Of a stretch of DNA of 64,000 nt, positions 30,593 to 39,034 are shown piece by piece. The DNA comes from Bradyrhizobium archetypum (GTDB taxonomy: Bacteria; Pseudomonadota; Alphaproteobacteria; Rhizobiales; Xanthobacteraceae). Below the pieces are notes generated by a model. That model searched no databases. It had not been told where the DNA came from and saw only the letters and a list, made by a program, of their open reading frames with translations. The DNA is taken from NCBI RefSeq assembly GCF_013114835.1, contig NZ_JAAVLW010000012.1:62001-126000 (forward strand), written 5' to 3'. The position numbers and the translations under genes were made by a program. The stretch's first letter is position 1. Every line of letters begins with the position of its first letter.

Positions 30593-31465
30593 TCAAGCGA
30601 CGTTGGCAAACAGCGCGGGATCGAAGCGGCCTTCATATTCGAAATCGGCCGTACCCGTCATCAGCACGTGGTCATCGTGCTCGCGCCACTCGATCATAAG
30701 CTTGCCGCCGGGCAGCGTGACCTCGACCGCGCGGTTGGCGCGCTTCAGCCGGGCGGCAGCAACCGCGGTCGCGCAGGCCGCCGAGCCGCAGGCCTTGGTC
30801 AGGCCGACACCGCGCTCCCAGGTGCGGATCGTGATGTGATCGCGATCGACGATGTGGGCGAGCGTGATGTTGGCGCGATCCGGGAAGATCGGGTGATTTT
30901 CCAATAGCGGCCCGAAGCGTTCGAGATCGTAGGCATTGACGTCGTCGACCCAGAAAATCGCATGCGGATTGCCCATCGAGACCACCGACGGCGAATGCAG
31001 CACCGGCGCATCGATTGGCCCGACCTGCAGCTCGATATAGCGGGTATCGCGAAACTCTTCTGCCAGCGGAATATCCCGCCAGCCGAATTTTGGCGCGCCC
31101 ATATCGACGGTATAGAGATCAGGGGCCGGGCCTTGCCAGCAATTCAACAGGCCGGCGCGGGTCTCGAAGGTCGCCGAGGTCTGTCCGGTCTCCTCGAACA
31201 GGCGGCGCACCACGCAGCGCATGCCATTGCCGCAGGCGCCGGCTTCGGATCCATCATTGTTGTAGATGCGGATGAAGGCCTCGGTGCCCGATAGCCGCGG
31301 CGGCTGCAATACCATCAACTGGTCATAAGGGACGCCCGCGGGCGAGGCCACGGCACGCGCGTCTTCCGGGGTCACGGCAGCCTTGCAATCACGCAGGTCG
31401 ACGACAACGATCTCGTTGCCGATGCCGTTCATCTTGGCAAACGTATGGTTGGCCAACGCGCTCAT
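30593..31465 (-). CDS. dapF: Diaminopimelate epimerase
   Basis: Converts LL- to meso-diaminopimelate for lysine and peptidoglycan synthesis. The 290-residue product has both active-site cysteines in GACGNGMRC and KACGSAACAT and opens with FAKMNGIGNEIVVVDLR. Start chosen at MSALANHTF (31465) with GGGA upstream; a TTG four codons earlier is possible. The stop lies five bases before the mtaB ATG. Confidence 0.96.
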   Translation of the reverse strand: MSALANHTFAKMNGIGNEIVVVDLRDCKAAVTPEDARAVASPAGVPYDQLMVLQPPRLSGTEAFIRIYNNDGSEAGACGNGMRCVVRRLFEETGQTSATFETRAGLLNCWQGPAPDLYTVDMGAPKFGWRDIPLAEEFRDTRYIELQVGPIDAPVLHSPSVVSMGNPHAIFWVDDVNAYDLERFGPLLENHPIFPDRANITLAHIVDRDHITIRTWERGVGLTKACGSAACATAVAAARLKRANRAVEVTLPGGKLMIEWREHDDHVLMTGTADFEYEGRFDPALFANVA

Positions 31466-31753
31466 GGAATTTCCCAATTTATGCCTGTCTTATATGGCGA
31501 ATGATGGCACGTTGCCTAGGGCACGGTCCGGAAATGTGCGGCCGGTTTTCCGGAAAGATCATGCTCAAACAAAACGATAGAGCTGCGGTGACACTTTCGA
31601 AAAAGCGTCGCAGCAGATCCGGTGCGCAGGGGGATATGACGCATCTGTCATGGGACGAAAACGGCACTTGCGTGTTAGGAAATGGCACCATTCCGGCAGG
31701 CGCGGACCGGGGACATGCCGCGGCCGGGTGGGGCGGATGGAGAAATACCTGAA

Positions 31754-32452
31754 ATGAACCCTATCAGCACTTTCCGTGCGGCCTTGGTCGCGCTCTCCAT
31801 GGTTGCACTTGGCGGGGCTGCACTGGCGCAATCGCCGGCGCCCTCGGCCTCCCCGCCCGCGACCCCGTCGGCAACGCCCAGCCCGGCACCTGTCCCACCG
31901 CCGGCCGAAACCAAGTCGCCGGCGGATGCCCCCACGGCGGAGAAAGCCCCGGCGCCTGCGCCCCCTCCACCTGCCCCCAGCGTCCAGGCTGCTGATCCCT
32001 TCGGCGAAGAGTTCACGCTCGAGCCCAAGAAGGTGGTGATCATGAAGGGCACCGCCAATTGGGATGCGGCGTTCGACACCCTGATCGATTCCTTCAAGGC
32101 GCTGACCGCGCTGCTCGACAAGCAGGGCATCAAGGCCACCGGCAACTCGATGATCGTCTACACCTCGACCGACGATACCGGCTTCACCTTCCTGGCGCAG
32201 ATTCCGGTCGATCAGGATGTCAAGAACCTGACCAAAGACATGAGCATGGGCAGGTCGCCTGAGGGCAAGGCGCTGAAGTTCGTCCATCGCGGCTCCTACG
32301 ACAACATGGACAACACCTATGAGGCGATCACCAACCACCTCGACGACAAGAAACTGGAAGCCAAGGATACCTTTATCGAGGAATACATCACCGATCCGCT
32401 GAAGACGGCGGAGGACAAGCTGGTGATCAACGTCTACGTGCCGTTGAGGTGA
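31754..32452 (+). CDS. Exported GyrI-like domain protein
   Basis: Protein of 232 residues: signal peptide (MNPISTFRAALVALSMVALGGAALAQ), a Pro/Ala/Ser-rich linker to about residue 80, then a globular part with KFVHRGSYDNMDNTYEAI and FIEEYITDPLKTAEDKLVINVYVPL, the pattern of the GyrI-like/bacterial effector-binding fold. That fold usually binds small amphipathic molecules in the cytoplasm (AraC-type regulators, SbmC), so an exported form is unusual. Coupled to the SIMPL gene downstream. Confidence 0.85.
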   Translation: MNPISTFRAALVALSMVALGGAALAQSPAPSASPPATPSATPSPAPVPPPAETKSPADAPTAEKAPAPAPPPPAPSVQAADPFGEEFTLEPKKVVIMKGTANWDAAFDTLIDSFKALTALLDKQGIKATGNSMIVYTSTDDTGFTFLAQIPVDQDVKNLTKDMSMGRSPEGKALKFVHRGSYDNMDNTYEAITNHLDDKKLEAKDTFIEEYITDPLKTAEDKLVINVYVPLR

Positions 32453-32457
32453 TCGGC

Positions 32458-33150
32458 ATGAAGCGTCCGTTCAGCCTCGCCGTGGCCGCCGTGCTGCTGG
32501 CGGCGCCCGCACTGGCGCAGACAACGCCGCCGCCGGCGATCTCCGTAACCGGGGAAGCGAACGTGTCGGTGACGCCCGATCAGGCGCAGATCGATGGCGG
32601 CGTGACGTCAGACGCCAAGACGGCGCGGGAGGCCTCCGATGCCAACAACGCGGCGATGGGCAAGGTGCTGCTGGCGCTCAAGGGCGCCGGCATCGAGGAG
32701 AAGGACTACCAGACCTCGCGGCTGGCGCTGCAGCCGCAATACGCGCCGAACCGCTCGGGCCCCTCGCCGGTCACAGGTTATCGCGCCACGAACCGCGTCA
32801 CAGTCAAGATCCGCGACGTGACCAAGGTGGCCAACGTGATCGACGTGATGGTCGGCGCCGGCGCCAACGACATCGGCAACATCCACTTCAGCGTGACGCA
32901 GGCTTCCAAATATCTCGACGAGGTCCGCGAAAAGGCCATCGCGGATGCTCGCCGCAAGGCCGAGATCTATGCCAAGGCGGCCGGCGTCACGCTCGGGGAA
33001 CCGATCAGCATTTCCGAGGAAGGCACGCCGACGCCGCTCTTGCGCGGCAAGATGGCAGCCCCCATGGCCGCCGGCGCGCAGGTCGCGCCCGGCGAAGAGA
33101 CACTTTCGGTAACGGTCGGCGTATCCTGGGCGATCAAGCCGAAGGAGTAA
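32458..33150 (+). CDS. SIMPL (DUF541) periplasmic protein
   Basis: Protein of 230 residues with a signal peptide (MKRPFSLAVAAVLLAAPALAQ) and the SIMPL features ISVTGEANVSVTPDQAQI, KDYQTSRLALQPQY, TGYRATNRVTVKIRD and ADARRKAEIYAKAAGVTLG. Family members such as E. coli YggE form large periplasmic oligomers linked to stress. A GTG overlapping the previous stop (32449) could also start it; ATG at 32458 gives the better signal peptide. Confidence 0.9.
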   Translation: MKRPFSLAVAAVLLAAPALAQTTPPPAISVTGEANVSVTPDQAQIDGGVTSDAKTAREASDANNAAMGKVLLALKGAGIEEKDYQTSRLALQPQYAPNRSGPSPVTGYRATNRVTVKIRDVTKVANVIDVMVGAGANDIGNIHFSVTQASKYLDEVREKAIADARRKAEIYAKAAGVTLGEPISISEEGTPTPLLRGKMAAPMAAGAQVAPGEETLSVTVGVSWAIKPKE

Positions 33151-33154
33151 TAAC

Positions 33155-33232
33155 CGTCATTGCGAGCGCAGCGAAGCAATCCATAGCGCCACAAGCAGAT
33201 CGATGGATTGCTTCGCTGCGCTCGCAATGACG
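33155..33232. repeat. Perfect 30-base-arm inverted repeat
   Basis: Arms 33155-33184 and 33203-33232 are exact inverted complements (outer end CGTCATTGCGAGCGCAG), separated by 18 bases. It fills the gap between the convergent SIMPL and metallo-hydrolase genes and touches the latter's stop codon, so it can terminate both strands. Related units lie at 36337-36456 and 58055-58160. Confidence 0.85.
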
Positions 33233-33234
33233 TT

Positions 33235-34299
33235 CTAAATCTCGACCACCTGCCCCGGCTTCAGCGCGCAGAACCGCTCCGGCGGAATCTTTGCTTCCTT
33301 GAGCGCGTCGGCCAGCGCATTTACCGGCGCGTCGATCGCCTCATCGGTGAGCTGGAACGTGCCGTGGTGATGCGCGAGCGCTTCTTGCGCGCCGCAGTCG
33401 GTGAAGGCCTTCACGGCGTCTGACGGATTCATGTGCTGGTCCTTCATGAACCAGCGCGGCTCATAGGCGCCGATCGGCAGGATCGCCAGCCGCAGCGGGC
33501 CGTGCTGCTCGGCGACGCGGCGAAAGTGCTTGCCCTCGCCATAACCGGAATCGCAGACGATGTAGAGTTTTCCGGCCGGCGTCTCCAGGACGAAACTTGC
33601 CCACAGCGCCTTGTTGCGGTCGAACAGCCCGCGCGCCGACCAGTGCCGCGTCGGCACCAGCGTCACCGCGATGCCGTTGCCGAGTTCGACGCGGTCCTGC
33701 CAATCGAACCCTTCGGCTTTGATCGCCGCGTCGGTCTCGCGCATGGTGACGTCGTTGCCGAGCGGCGTGATCACGCGCGGCGAGAATTTTTCCGTAAGTT
33801 TCGACAGCGTCGCGATGTCGAGATGATCGTAATGGCCGTGCGACACCAGCACGACGTCGATCTTCGGCAATGCATCGAAAGCGATGCCGGGATCGTTGTG
33901 CCGCCTCGGCCCGACGAAGGAGACCGGCGAGGCCCGCAGCGACCAGACGGGATCGACCAGGATATTGAGATCCCGCGTCTGGATCAGCCAGGAAACATGA
34001 CCGACAAAGGACAGCCGCACCTTGTCGCCGGAAACCCGCGGCGGCGGCGTATCGCTGTGCGCGTTGGGCACCCAGTCCGGCCAGCTCGCGCGCTTGCGGT
34101 CGCTGCCGAACTGCCAGCGCAGCACCTCCGCCAATGATTTTGGCGGCACCCCATCAGGATCGAAGAATCGCCTGCCGTCGAAATGATCGGAAACGGGGCC
34201 GTCATAGGTCTTCATCTTGTTAATCCAGATCGAGGGCACGCCGACGGCCGCGGCGGCACCGGCAAAGAATCCCAGAAAGCGGCGGCGGGTGATCGGCAC
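33235..34299 (-). CDS. Exported metallo-beta-lactamase-fold hydrolase (NAPE-PLD/RomA-like)
   Basis: Protein of 354 residues with a twin-arginine-like N-terminus (ITRRRFLGFFAGAAAAVG). The metal motif HGHYDHLD is preceded by SFVGHVSWLIQ and ILVDPVWSLRASP; later ligands are probably in TRHWSARGLFDRN, CDSGYG and AHHHGTF. These mark the NAPE-phospholipase-D-like/RomA branch of the fold. Export by Tat would allow folding with metal in the cytoplasm. Substrate unknown. Confidence 0.9.
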   Translation of the reverse strand: MPITRRRFLGFFAGAAAAVGVPSIWINKMKTYDGPVSDHFDGRRFFDPDGVPPKSLAEVLRWQFGSDRKRASWPDWVPNAHSDTPPPRVSGDKVRLSFVGHVSWLIQTRDLNILVDPVWSLRASPVSFVGPRRHNDPGIAFDALPKIDVVLVSHGHYDHLDIATLSKLTEKFSPRVITPLGNDVTMRETDAAIKAEGFDWQDRVELGNGIAVTLVPTRHWSARGLFDRNKALWASFVLETPAGKLYIVCDSGYGEGKHFRRVAEQHGPLRLAILPIGAYEPRWFMKDQHMNPSDAVKAFTDCGAQEALAHHHGTFQLTDEAIDAPVNALADALKEAKIPPERFCALKPGQVVEI

Positions 34300-34647
34300 G
34301 GGCGGTCAGGAAATGTAGGCGACGATGGACATGGGCCGTTATATGGCGTGTGCAGGTGCAACTTGGAACTGCGGCAAAAAGGAAGCTGACGCATTGGTCG
34401 GCCACTTGTTCAAAAAGGAAGCTGCGTCAAAGTCTTATGCTATATGCCACGGGCATATTGGTCTACTTTATCCTTGACTTTCGCCCCTTCCCGGCGTTTA
34501 ACCCGCCCACTTTCTCGGAAAGATGTTCTTTTCGACCCGCCGCCCGGCCCCTTGAGACCGGAGGCCAACGCCCGACAGCGCGATGCGCCCTCGGGCGCGA
34601 AGGTGTTTGGAATATCGTTTTGGCGTGTTTCGCCGAGACATATCTAG
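34300..34647. other. Gene-free stretch upstream of ffh
   Basis: No convincing coding region in either strand. It holds a 14-base direct repeat CAAAAAGGAAGCTG at 34375-34388 and 34411-34424, 36 bases apart, and somewhat lower GC than its surroundings. The stretch may contain the ffh promoter, but no clear -35/-10 pair was found. Confidence 0.5.
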
Positions 34648-34754
34648 GACGTCATACCCCGCGAAGGCGGGGTATCCAGTACGCCGCAGCCTCTCGGGTC
34701 ACGACGAGCTGCTCTGGAATACTGGGTCGCCCGCTCTTCGCGGGCGATGACAGG
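34648..34754. repeat. Palindromic intergenic repeat upstream of ffh
   Basis: Two hairpins, TACCCCGCGAAGGCGGGGTA and GCCCGCTCTTCGCGGGC, with the CCAGTACGCC junction also found at 3572-3694 and 29199-29303. Lies 54 bases before the ffh start, so transcription of ffh probably begins upstream or just downstream of it. Confidence 0.65.
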
Positions 34755-34807
34755 AGGACGGATCGAAACAGCGCGCCTGCAACCGCAGGGCAAAAGGATA
34801 AACGGCA

Positions 34808-36328
34808 TTGTTCGACAATCTGTCGGAACGGCTTGGTGGGATTCTCGATCGTCTGACGGGACGCGGTGCGCTGACCGAAAAGGACGTCGACGCCGCGATG
34901 CGCGAGGTACGCCGCGCGCTGCTCGAAGCCGACGTTGCGCTTGAGGTCGTCAGAAGTTTTACCGAGCGCGTCCGCGAACAGGCGGTCGGCGCCACCGTCG
35001 TCAAGTCGGTCACGCCCGGCCAGATGGTGGTCAAGATCGTCCACGACGAACTGGTCGCCACGCTGGGCTCCGATGGCCAGACCATCGACCTCAACGCGGT
35101 GCCGCCGGTCGCCATCATGATGGTCGGCCTGCAGGGTTCCGGCAAAACCACGACCACGGCAAAGCTCGCCCGCCGCATGACCCAGCGCGACAAGCGCAAG
35201 GTGCTGATGGCCTCGCTCGACATCTACCGCCCGGCGGCGATGGAGCAGTTGGCGGTGCTGGGGCGCGACCTCGATATTCCGACGCTGCCGATCGTGGCGG
35301 GGCAAAAGCCGGCGCAAATTGCAAAACGCGCGGTGGAAGCCGGCAAGCTCGGCGGGTACGACGTGGTGCTGCTCGACACCGCAGGCCGCACCACGCTCGA
35401 CGAAGAGATGATGAGCGAGGCGGCCGAGATCAAAGCCGCGGCCAGTCCGCATGAAGTGCTGCTGGTCGCGGATGCTCTGACCGGCCAGGACGCGGTCAAC
35501 CTCGCGCGCTCCTTTGACCAGCGCGTTGGCCTCACCGGCATCGTCTTGACGCGCGTCGACGGCGATGGCCGCGGCGGCGCGGCGCTGTCGATGCGCGCGG
35601 TCACGGGAAAACCGATCAAGCTGATCGGTACCGGCGAAAAGACCGATGCGCTGGAAGATTTTCACCCGAGCCGGATCGCGGGCCGCATCCTCGGCATGGG
35701 CGACGTGGTGTCGCTGGTCGAAAAGGCGGCCGCCAATATCGATGCCGAGAAAGCCGCGCGCACCGCCGAGCGCATGCGCAAGGGTCAGTTCGACCTCAAC
35801 GACATGCGTGAGCAGTTGCTGCAGATGGCGAATATGGGCGGCATCAGCGGCCTGATGGGCATGATGCCCGGCATTGCCAAGATGAAGAACCAGATCGCGG
35901 CCGCCGGCATCGACGACAAGGTTTTGAAGCGCCAGGTCGCGATCATCGATTCGATGACGCGGGCCGAGCGCAAGAACCCGGACATTCTGAAAGCCAGCCG
36001 CAAGAAGCGCATTGCCGCCGGCTCCGGCCAGAATGTCGAGCAGGTTAACAAGCTCTTAAAAATGCACCGGAACATGGCCGACATGATGAAGGCGATGGGT
36101 TCGGGTAAGCGCGGCCCGCTCGCCGGCATCGCGCAAGCCATGGGCTTTGGCGGCGGCATGAAGCCGCCTTCGCCGGAAGAGATGAAGGCGCTGGCCGACA
36201 AGATGCAGGGCGGCGCCGGCGGCGGCCTGCCGAATCTGCCGAAGGATCTCCCCACCGGGCTGCGTCAGGGATTGCCGAACCTGCCGGGCCTGACGGGCCT
36301 CGGCGGCTTCCCCGGGAAGAAGAAATGA
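34808..36328 (+). CDS. ffh: Signal recognition particle protein Ffh
   Basis: SRP54 homologue that binds signal sequences and SRP RNA. The protein starts at a TTG: LFDNLSERLGGILDRLTGRG is the conserved N-domain opening and no ATG fits; AAGGAT lies about ten bases upstream. G-domain motifs are GLQGSGKTTTTAKLA, DTAGRTT and TRVDGDGRGG; the Met-rich M domain (MANMGGISGLMGMMPG, MTRAERKNPDIL) closes it, followed by a Gly/Pro-rich tail. 506 residues. Its receptor FtsY is at 27402-28349. Confidence 0.97.
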   Translation: MFDNLSERLGGILDRLTGRGALTEKDVDAAMREVRRALLEADVALEVVRSFTERVREQAVGATVVKSVTPGQMVVKIVHDELVATLGSDGQTIDLNAVPPVAIMMVGLQGSGKTTTTAKLARRMTQRDKRKVLMASLDIYRPAAMEQLAVLGRDLDIPTLPIVAGQKPAQIAKRAVEAGKLGGYDVVLLDTAGRTTLDEEMMSEAAEIKAAASPHEVLLVADALTGQDAVNLARSFDQRVGLTGIVLTRVDGDGRGGAALSMRAVTGKPIKLIGTGEKTDALEDFHPSRIAGRILGMGDVVSLVEKAAANIDAEKAARTAERMRKGQFDLNDMREQLLQMANMGGISGLMGMMPGIAKMKNQIAAAGIDDKVLKRQVAIIDSMTRAERKNPDILKASRKKRIAAGSGQNVEQVNKLLKMHRNMADMMKAMGSGKRGPLAGIAQAMGFGGGMKPPSPEEMKALADKMQGGAGGGLPNLPKDLPTGLRQGLPNLPGLTGLGGFPGKKK

Positions 36329-36336
36329 CCTCTTTC

Positions 36337-36456
36337 GTCATTGCGAGGAGCGTAGCGACGAAGCAATCCATGCCGCCAGATGCGGCGCTATGGATTACTT
36401 CGCGGAGCCTGTCATCGGGCCGGCCAAACGCCGGACCCGTTGGCTCGCAATGACGG
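36337..36456. repeat. Dispersed repeat between ffh and rpsP
   Basis: Opens CGTCATTGCGAGGAGCG and ends GCTCGCAATGACG; inner module TTCGCGGAGCCTGTCATCGG is shared almost exactly with 58055-58160. Palindromic ends match the 33155-33232 family. Lies between two essential genes and may process or terminate ffh mRNA. Confidence 0.7.
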
Positions 36457-36501
36457 CACGTACAAGTTCAGCCATCCAATCGTATTTAACAGGAGAACTA
36501 A

Positions 36502-36831
36502 ATGTCAGTCGTTATCCGCCTCGCTCGCGCAGGCACCAAGAAGCGCCCGGTCTATCACGTCGTCGTTGCCGACTCGCGTTTCCCCCGTGACGGCCGCTTC
36601 ATCGAACGTCTCGGCTATTTCAATCCGCTCCTGCCGAAGGACAATGAGGCGCGGCTGAAGCTCGACATGGACAAGGTAAAGTCCTGGCTCGCCAAGGGCG
36701 CCCAGCCGTCGGATCGCGTCACCCGCTTCCTGGATGCCGCCGGCATCGTCAAGCGTACGCCGCGCAACAACCCGGAAAAGGCCGTGCCGCGCAAGGAGCG
36801 CAAGGCCGCCGAAGCCGCCGCGAAGGCGTAA
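36502..36831 (+). CDS. rpsP: 30S ribosomal protein S16
   Basis: Small-subunit protein of 109 residues, opening MSVVIRLARAGTKKRPVYH with VADSRFPRDGRFIERLGYFNP, both S16 hallmarks, and a lysine/alanine-rich tail. AGGAGAA lies a few bases upstream. First gene of the conserved rpsP-rimM-trmD-rplS group. Confidence 0.98.
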   Translation: MSVVIRLARAGTKKRPVYHVVVADSRFPRDGRFIERLGYFNPLLPKDNEARLKLDMDKVKSWLAKGAQPSDRVTRFLDAAGIVKRTPRNNPEKAVPRKERKAAEAAAKA

Positions 36832-36837
36832 AAGATG

Positions 36838-36950
36838 ATCCGGGCCTCGTGCTTCGAGACGCACGGCTATCGCCGTGCTCGTCAGCATGAGGAACTACTA
36901 CCTCCGCATCCTGAGGAGCGGCGTCTTCGCCGCGTCTTGACGGATGAGGT
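36838..36950. repeat. Dispersed repeat between rpsP and rimM
   Basis: Contains CTTCGAGACGCACGGC and CATCCTGAGGAGCGGCGTC, related to the 26040-26143 element. It breaks the otherwise tight rpsP-rimM spacing, leaving 125 bases between the genes. Confidence 0.55.
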
Positions 36951-36956
36951 CCGATA

Positions 36957-37481
36957 ATGGCCTCGCAAATCTGCGTCGCCCGCATCGGCGCTGCGCACGG
37001 CGTGCGCGGCGCGGTCAAGCTGTGGACCTTCACAGAGGATCCGCTGGCCGTAAAACATTACGGCCCTCTGATGACCAAAGACGGCGCGCGCCAGTTCGAG
37101 GTGACGCATGTCCGCGAGGCGAAAGACCATTTGGTGGTGACGCTGAAGGGCATCGCCACGCGCGACGATGCGGAGCGGCTCAACGGCCTCGAGCTCTATG
37201 TTCCGCGGGACCGGCTGCCCGAGACCGACGACGACGAATATTACCACGCCGACCTGATCGGGCTGGCCGCCGTCAACGCCGATGACGAACCACTCGGCCG
37301 CGTCGTCGCCATCCATAATTTCGGCGCCGGCGACATCATCGAGATCGCGCCCGCCCAAGGCCCGACCATGCTATTGCCGTTCACCAATGCCGTGGTGCCG
37401 ACGGTCGATCTGGCTAAAGGCCGCGTGGTGATCGAACTGCCGCAGGAAGTCGAAGGCGACGAAACCCCGACGCTCACGTGA
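36957..37481 (+). CDS. rimM: Ribosome maturation factor RimM
   Basis: 16S rRNA processing factor that binds S19 and helps assemble the 30S head. The 174-residue product has the N-terminal RimM domain (VARIGAAHGVRGAVKLWTFT) and a C-terminal PRC-barrel (YYHADLIGLAAVNADDEPLG, MLLPFTNAVVPTVDLAKGRV). It lies between rpsP and trmD, ten bases before trmD. Confidence 0.97.
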   Translation: MASQICVARIGAAHGVRGAVKLWTFTEDPLAVKHYGPLMTKDGARQFEVTHVREAKDHLVVTLKGIATRDDAERLNGLELYVPRDRLPETDDDEYYHADLIGLAAVNADDEPLGRVVAIHNFGAGDIIEIAPAQGPTMLLPFTNAVVPTVDLAKGRVVIELPQEVEGDETPTLT

Positions 37482-37491
37482 TGGGTTTGAT

Positions 37492-38211
37492 ATGACCTGG
37501 CGCACCACCGTTCTCACGCTCTTCCCCGAGATGTTTCCCGGGCCGCTCGGCGTCAGCCTGGCGGGCAAGGCGCTGGCGTCCGGCCTGTGGGAGTTGGAGG
37601 CACGCGATATCAGGGCTTCGGCCACCGACAAGCACCGCAGCGTCGACGACACGCCGGCCGGCGGCGGCCCCGGCATGGTGCTGCGGGCCGACGTGCTGGC
37701 CGCCGCGATCGATGCCGCGGACGCCGGACCGGATCGGCCTCGCCTGCTGATGAGCCCGCGGGGGCGGCCATTGACCCAGTCGCTGGTGGCGGAGCTCGCC
37801 GAGGGGCCGGGTCCCCTGATCGTCTGCGGCCGGTTCGAGGGAGTCGATCAGCGGGTGATCGAGGCGCGGAACCTGCAGGAGGTCTCGATCGGGGACTACG
37901 TGCTATCCGGCGGCGAAATCGCCGCAATGGCGCTGATCGACGCCTGCGTCAGGCTGCTGCCGGGCGTTATGGGCAAGCAGGCCTCCGGCGAAGACGAGAG
38001 TTTTTCCGAGGGCCTACTGGAATACCCCCAATATACCCGCCCGCCGGAATTCGAGGGCCGACCCATCCCCGAAATCCTGATCTCCGGGGACCATGCCAAG
38101 GTGGCGGGCTGGCGGCGGGCCGAGGCCGAGGCCCTGACCCGGACGCGGCGGCCGGATTTATGGGCGGCACGGGGCGGCCAAAAAGGCACAAAAAGCAAGA
38201 CGGAAGGGTGA
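37492..38211 (+). CDS. trmD: tRNA (guanine-37-N1)-methyltransferase
   Basis: SPOUT-class methyltransferase making m1G37 to prevent +1 frameshifting. The 239-residue product shows TLFPEMFPGPLG, DDTPAGGGPGMVLRADV, the SAM-knot ICGRFEGVDQRVIE and IGDYVLSGGEIAAM, and YPQYTRPPEFEG. Ends with a basic tail. Part of the rpsP-rimM-trmD-rplS set. Confidence 0.98.
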   Translation: MTWRTTVLTLFPEMFPGPLGVSLAGKALASGLWELEARDIRASATDKHRSVDDTPAGGGPGMVLRADVLAAAIDAADAGPDRPRLLMSPRGRPLTQSLVAELAEGPGPLIVCGRFEGVDQRVIEARNLQEVSIGDYVLSGGEIAAMALIDACVRLLPGVMGKQASGEDESFSEGLLEYPQYTRPPEFEGRPIPEILISGDHAKVAGWRRAEAEALTRTRRPDLWAARGGQKGTKSKTEG

Positions 38212-38319
38212 CAAGCGCGGCCCGATGCCTTATACGGGCGCCAAATCCGCACACGCGCTGGATAGATGGACGTTTGCGCAGCCCCCGAAAGGCTGGGCGC
38301 GCCGCCGATGGAGATTTCA

Positions 38320-38700
38320 ATGAACCTCATTCAACAGCTCGAAAAAGAGCAATTCGATAAACTGTCGGCGACCAAGTCGATCCCGGATTTCGCCCCCGGC
38401 GACACCCTGATCGTCAACGTCAAGGTGGTCGAAGGCGAGCGCACCCGCGTGCAGGCCTATGAAGGCGTCTGCATCGGCCGCTCCGGCGGCGGCCTCAACG
38501 AGAGCTTCACCGTCCGCAAGATTTCCTACGGCGAGGGCGTGGAGCGCGTGTTCCCGGTAATGTCGCCGATGATCGACTCGATCAAGGTAGTGCGACGCGG
38601 CAAGGTGCGCCGCGCCAAGCTGTATTACCTGCGCAGCCTGCGCGGCAAGTCGGCCCGCATCGTCGAGAAGCAGGACCGCGCTGCCGCCGTCGGCGAGTAG
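38320..38700 (+). CDS. rplS: 50S ribosomal protein L19
   Basis: Large-subunit protein of 126 residues at the 30S-50S interface. It starts MNLIQQLEKEQFDKLSA, with GGAG eight bases upstream; the in-frame ATG four codons earlier has no ribosome site. PGDTLIVNVKVVEGERTRVQ and KVRRAKLYYLRSLRGKSARI are L19 hallmarks. A strong terminator follows. Confidence 0.98.
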   Translation: MNLIQQLEKEQFDKLSATKSIPDFAPGDTLIVNVKVVEGERTRVQAYEGVCIGRSGGGLNESFTVRKISYGEGVERVFPVMSPMIDSIKVVRRGKVRRAKLYYLRSLRGKSARIVEKQDRAAAVGE

Positions 38701-38722
38701 TTTTCCCGGAAGGGATACGACG

Positions 38723-38753
38723 AAAAGCGCGGGGTTTTGCCCCGCGCTTTTTT
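38723..38753 (+). terminator. Intrinsic terminator after rplS
   Basis: AAAAGCGCGGGG, loop TTTTG, CCCCGCGCTTTTTTT: a 12-pair stem followed by a T-run, 23 bases after the rplS stop. It ends the rpsP-rplS transcript. Confidence 0.92.
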
Positions 38754-38781
38754 GTTGCGCCGTACCTACATGAGTATGGCT

Positions 38782-38866
38782 CGTCAGCCTTGACCCGCGC
38801 ATCCATCGGAACAAAGGACTTTTTCGCAAGCGCGATGGATTGCCGGGTCGAGCCCGGCAATGACGA
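38782..38866. repeat. Dispersed repeat in the rplS-leuC gap
   Basis: CGTCAGCCTTGACCCG and ATCCATCGG at one end are partly complementary to CGATGGATTGCC and CGGCAATGACG at the other; GCCGGGTCGAGCCCGGC forms a tight hairpin. The whole gap 38754-39138 has no convincing gene; besides this repeat it holds an ICE-like site and the pre-leuC hairpins. Confidence 0.55.
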
Positions 38867-38920
38867 CTACCTAACCTGCCCATCGATCGATTGTGGCAGC
38901 CACGGCGCCTGTGTTAGGAA

Positions 38921-38937
38921 ATCAGAATGGTTCTAGA
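38921..38937. promoter_or_regulatory. ICE-like (Irr) palindrome upstream of leuC
   Basis: ATCAGAA-TGG-TTCTAGA has a symmetric AGAA-N3-TTCT core and matches TTTAGAA-N3-TTCTAAA at 11 of 14 arm positions. Its right arm is identical to that of the acnA-ccmA site. It lies about 200 bases before the leuC ATG. LeuC is a 4Fe-4S enzyme, so iron control is plausible; binding is inference. Confidence 0.35.
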
Positions 38938-39034
38938 TCGCACCAGCGCCGCCTTTGGCACTGCCCAGCGCATCGTCATCGACGATCGCTCGCGCCTGCC
39001 CGGCCGGTTCTTCGGAAGGTTCGCGACGTCGGCA

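Noticed and set aside
31501..31752. 83-codon plus-strand ORF between dapF and the GyrI-like gene
   Set aside because: Composition is not protein-like, no ribosome site, and it overlaps the region expected to hold two divergent promoters.
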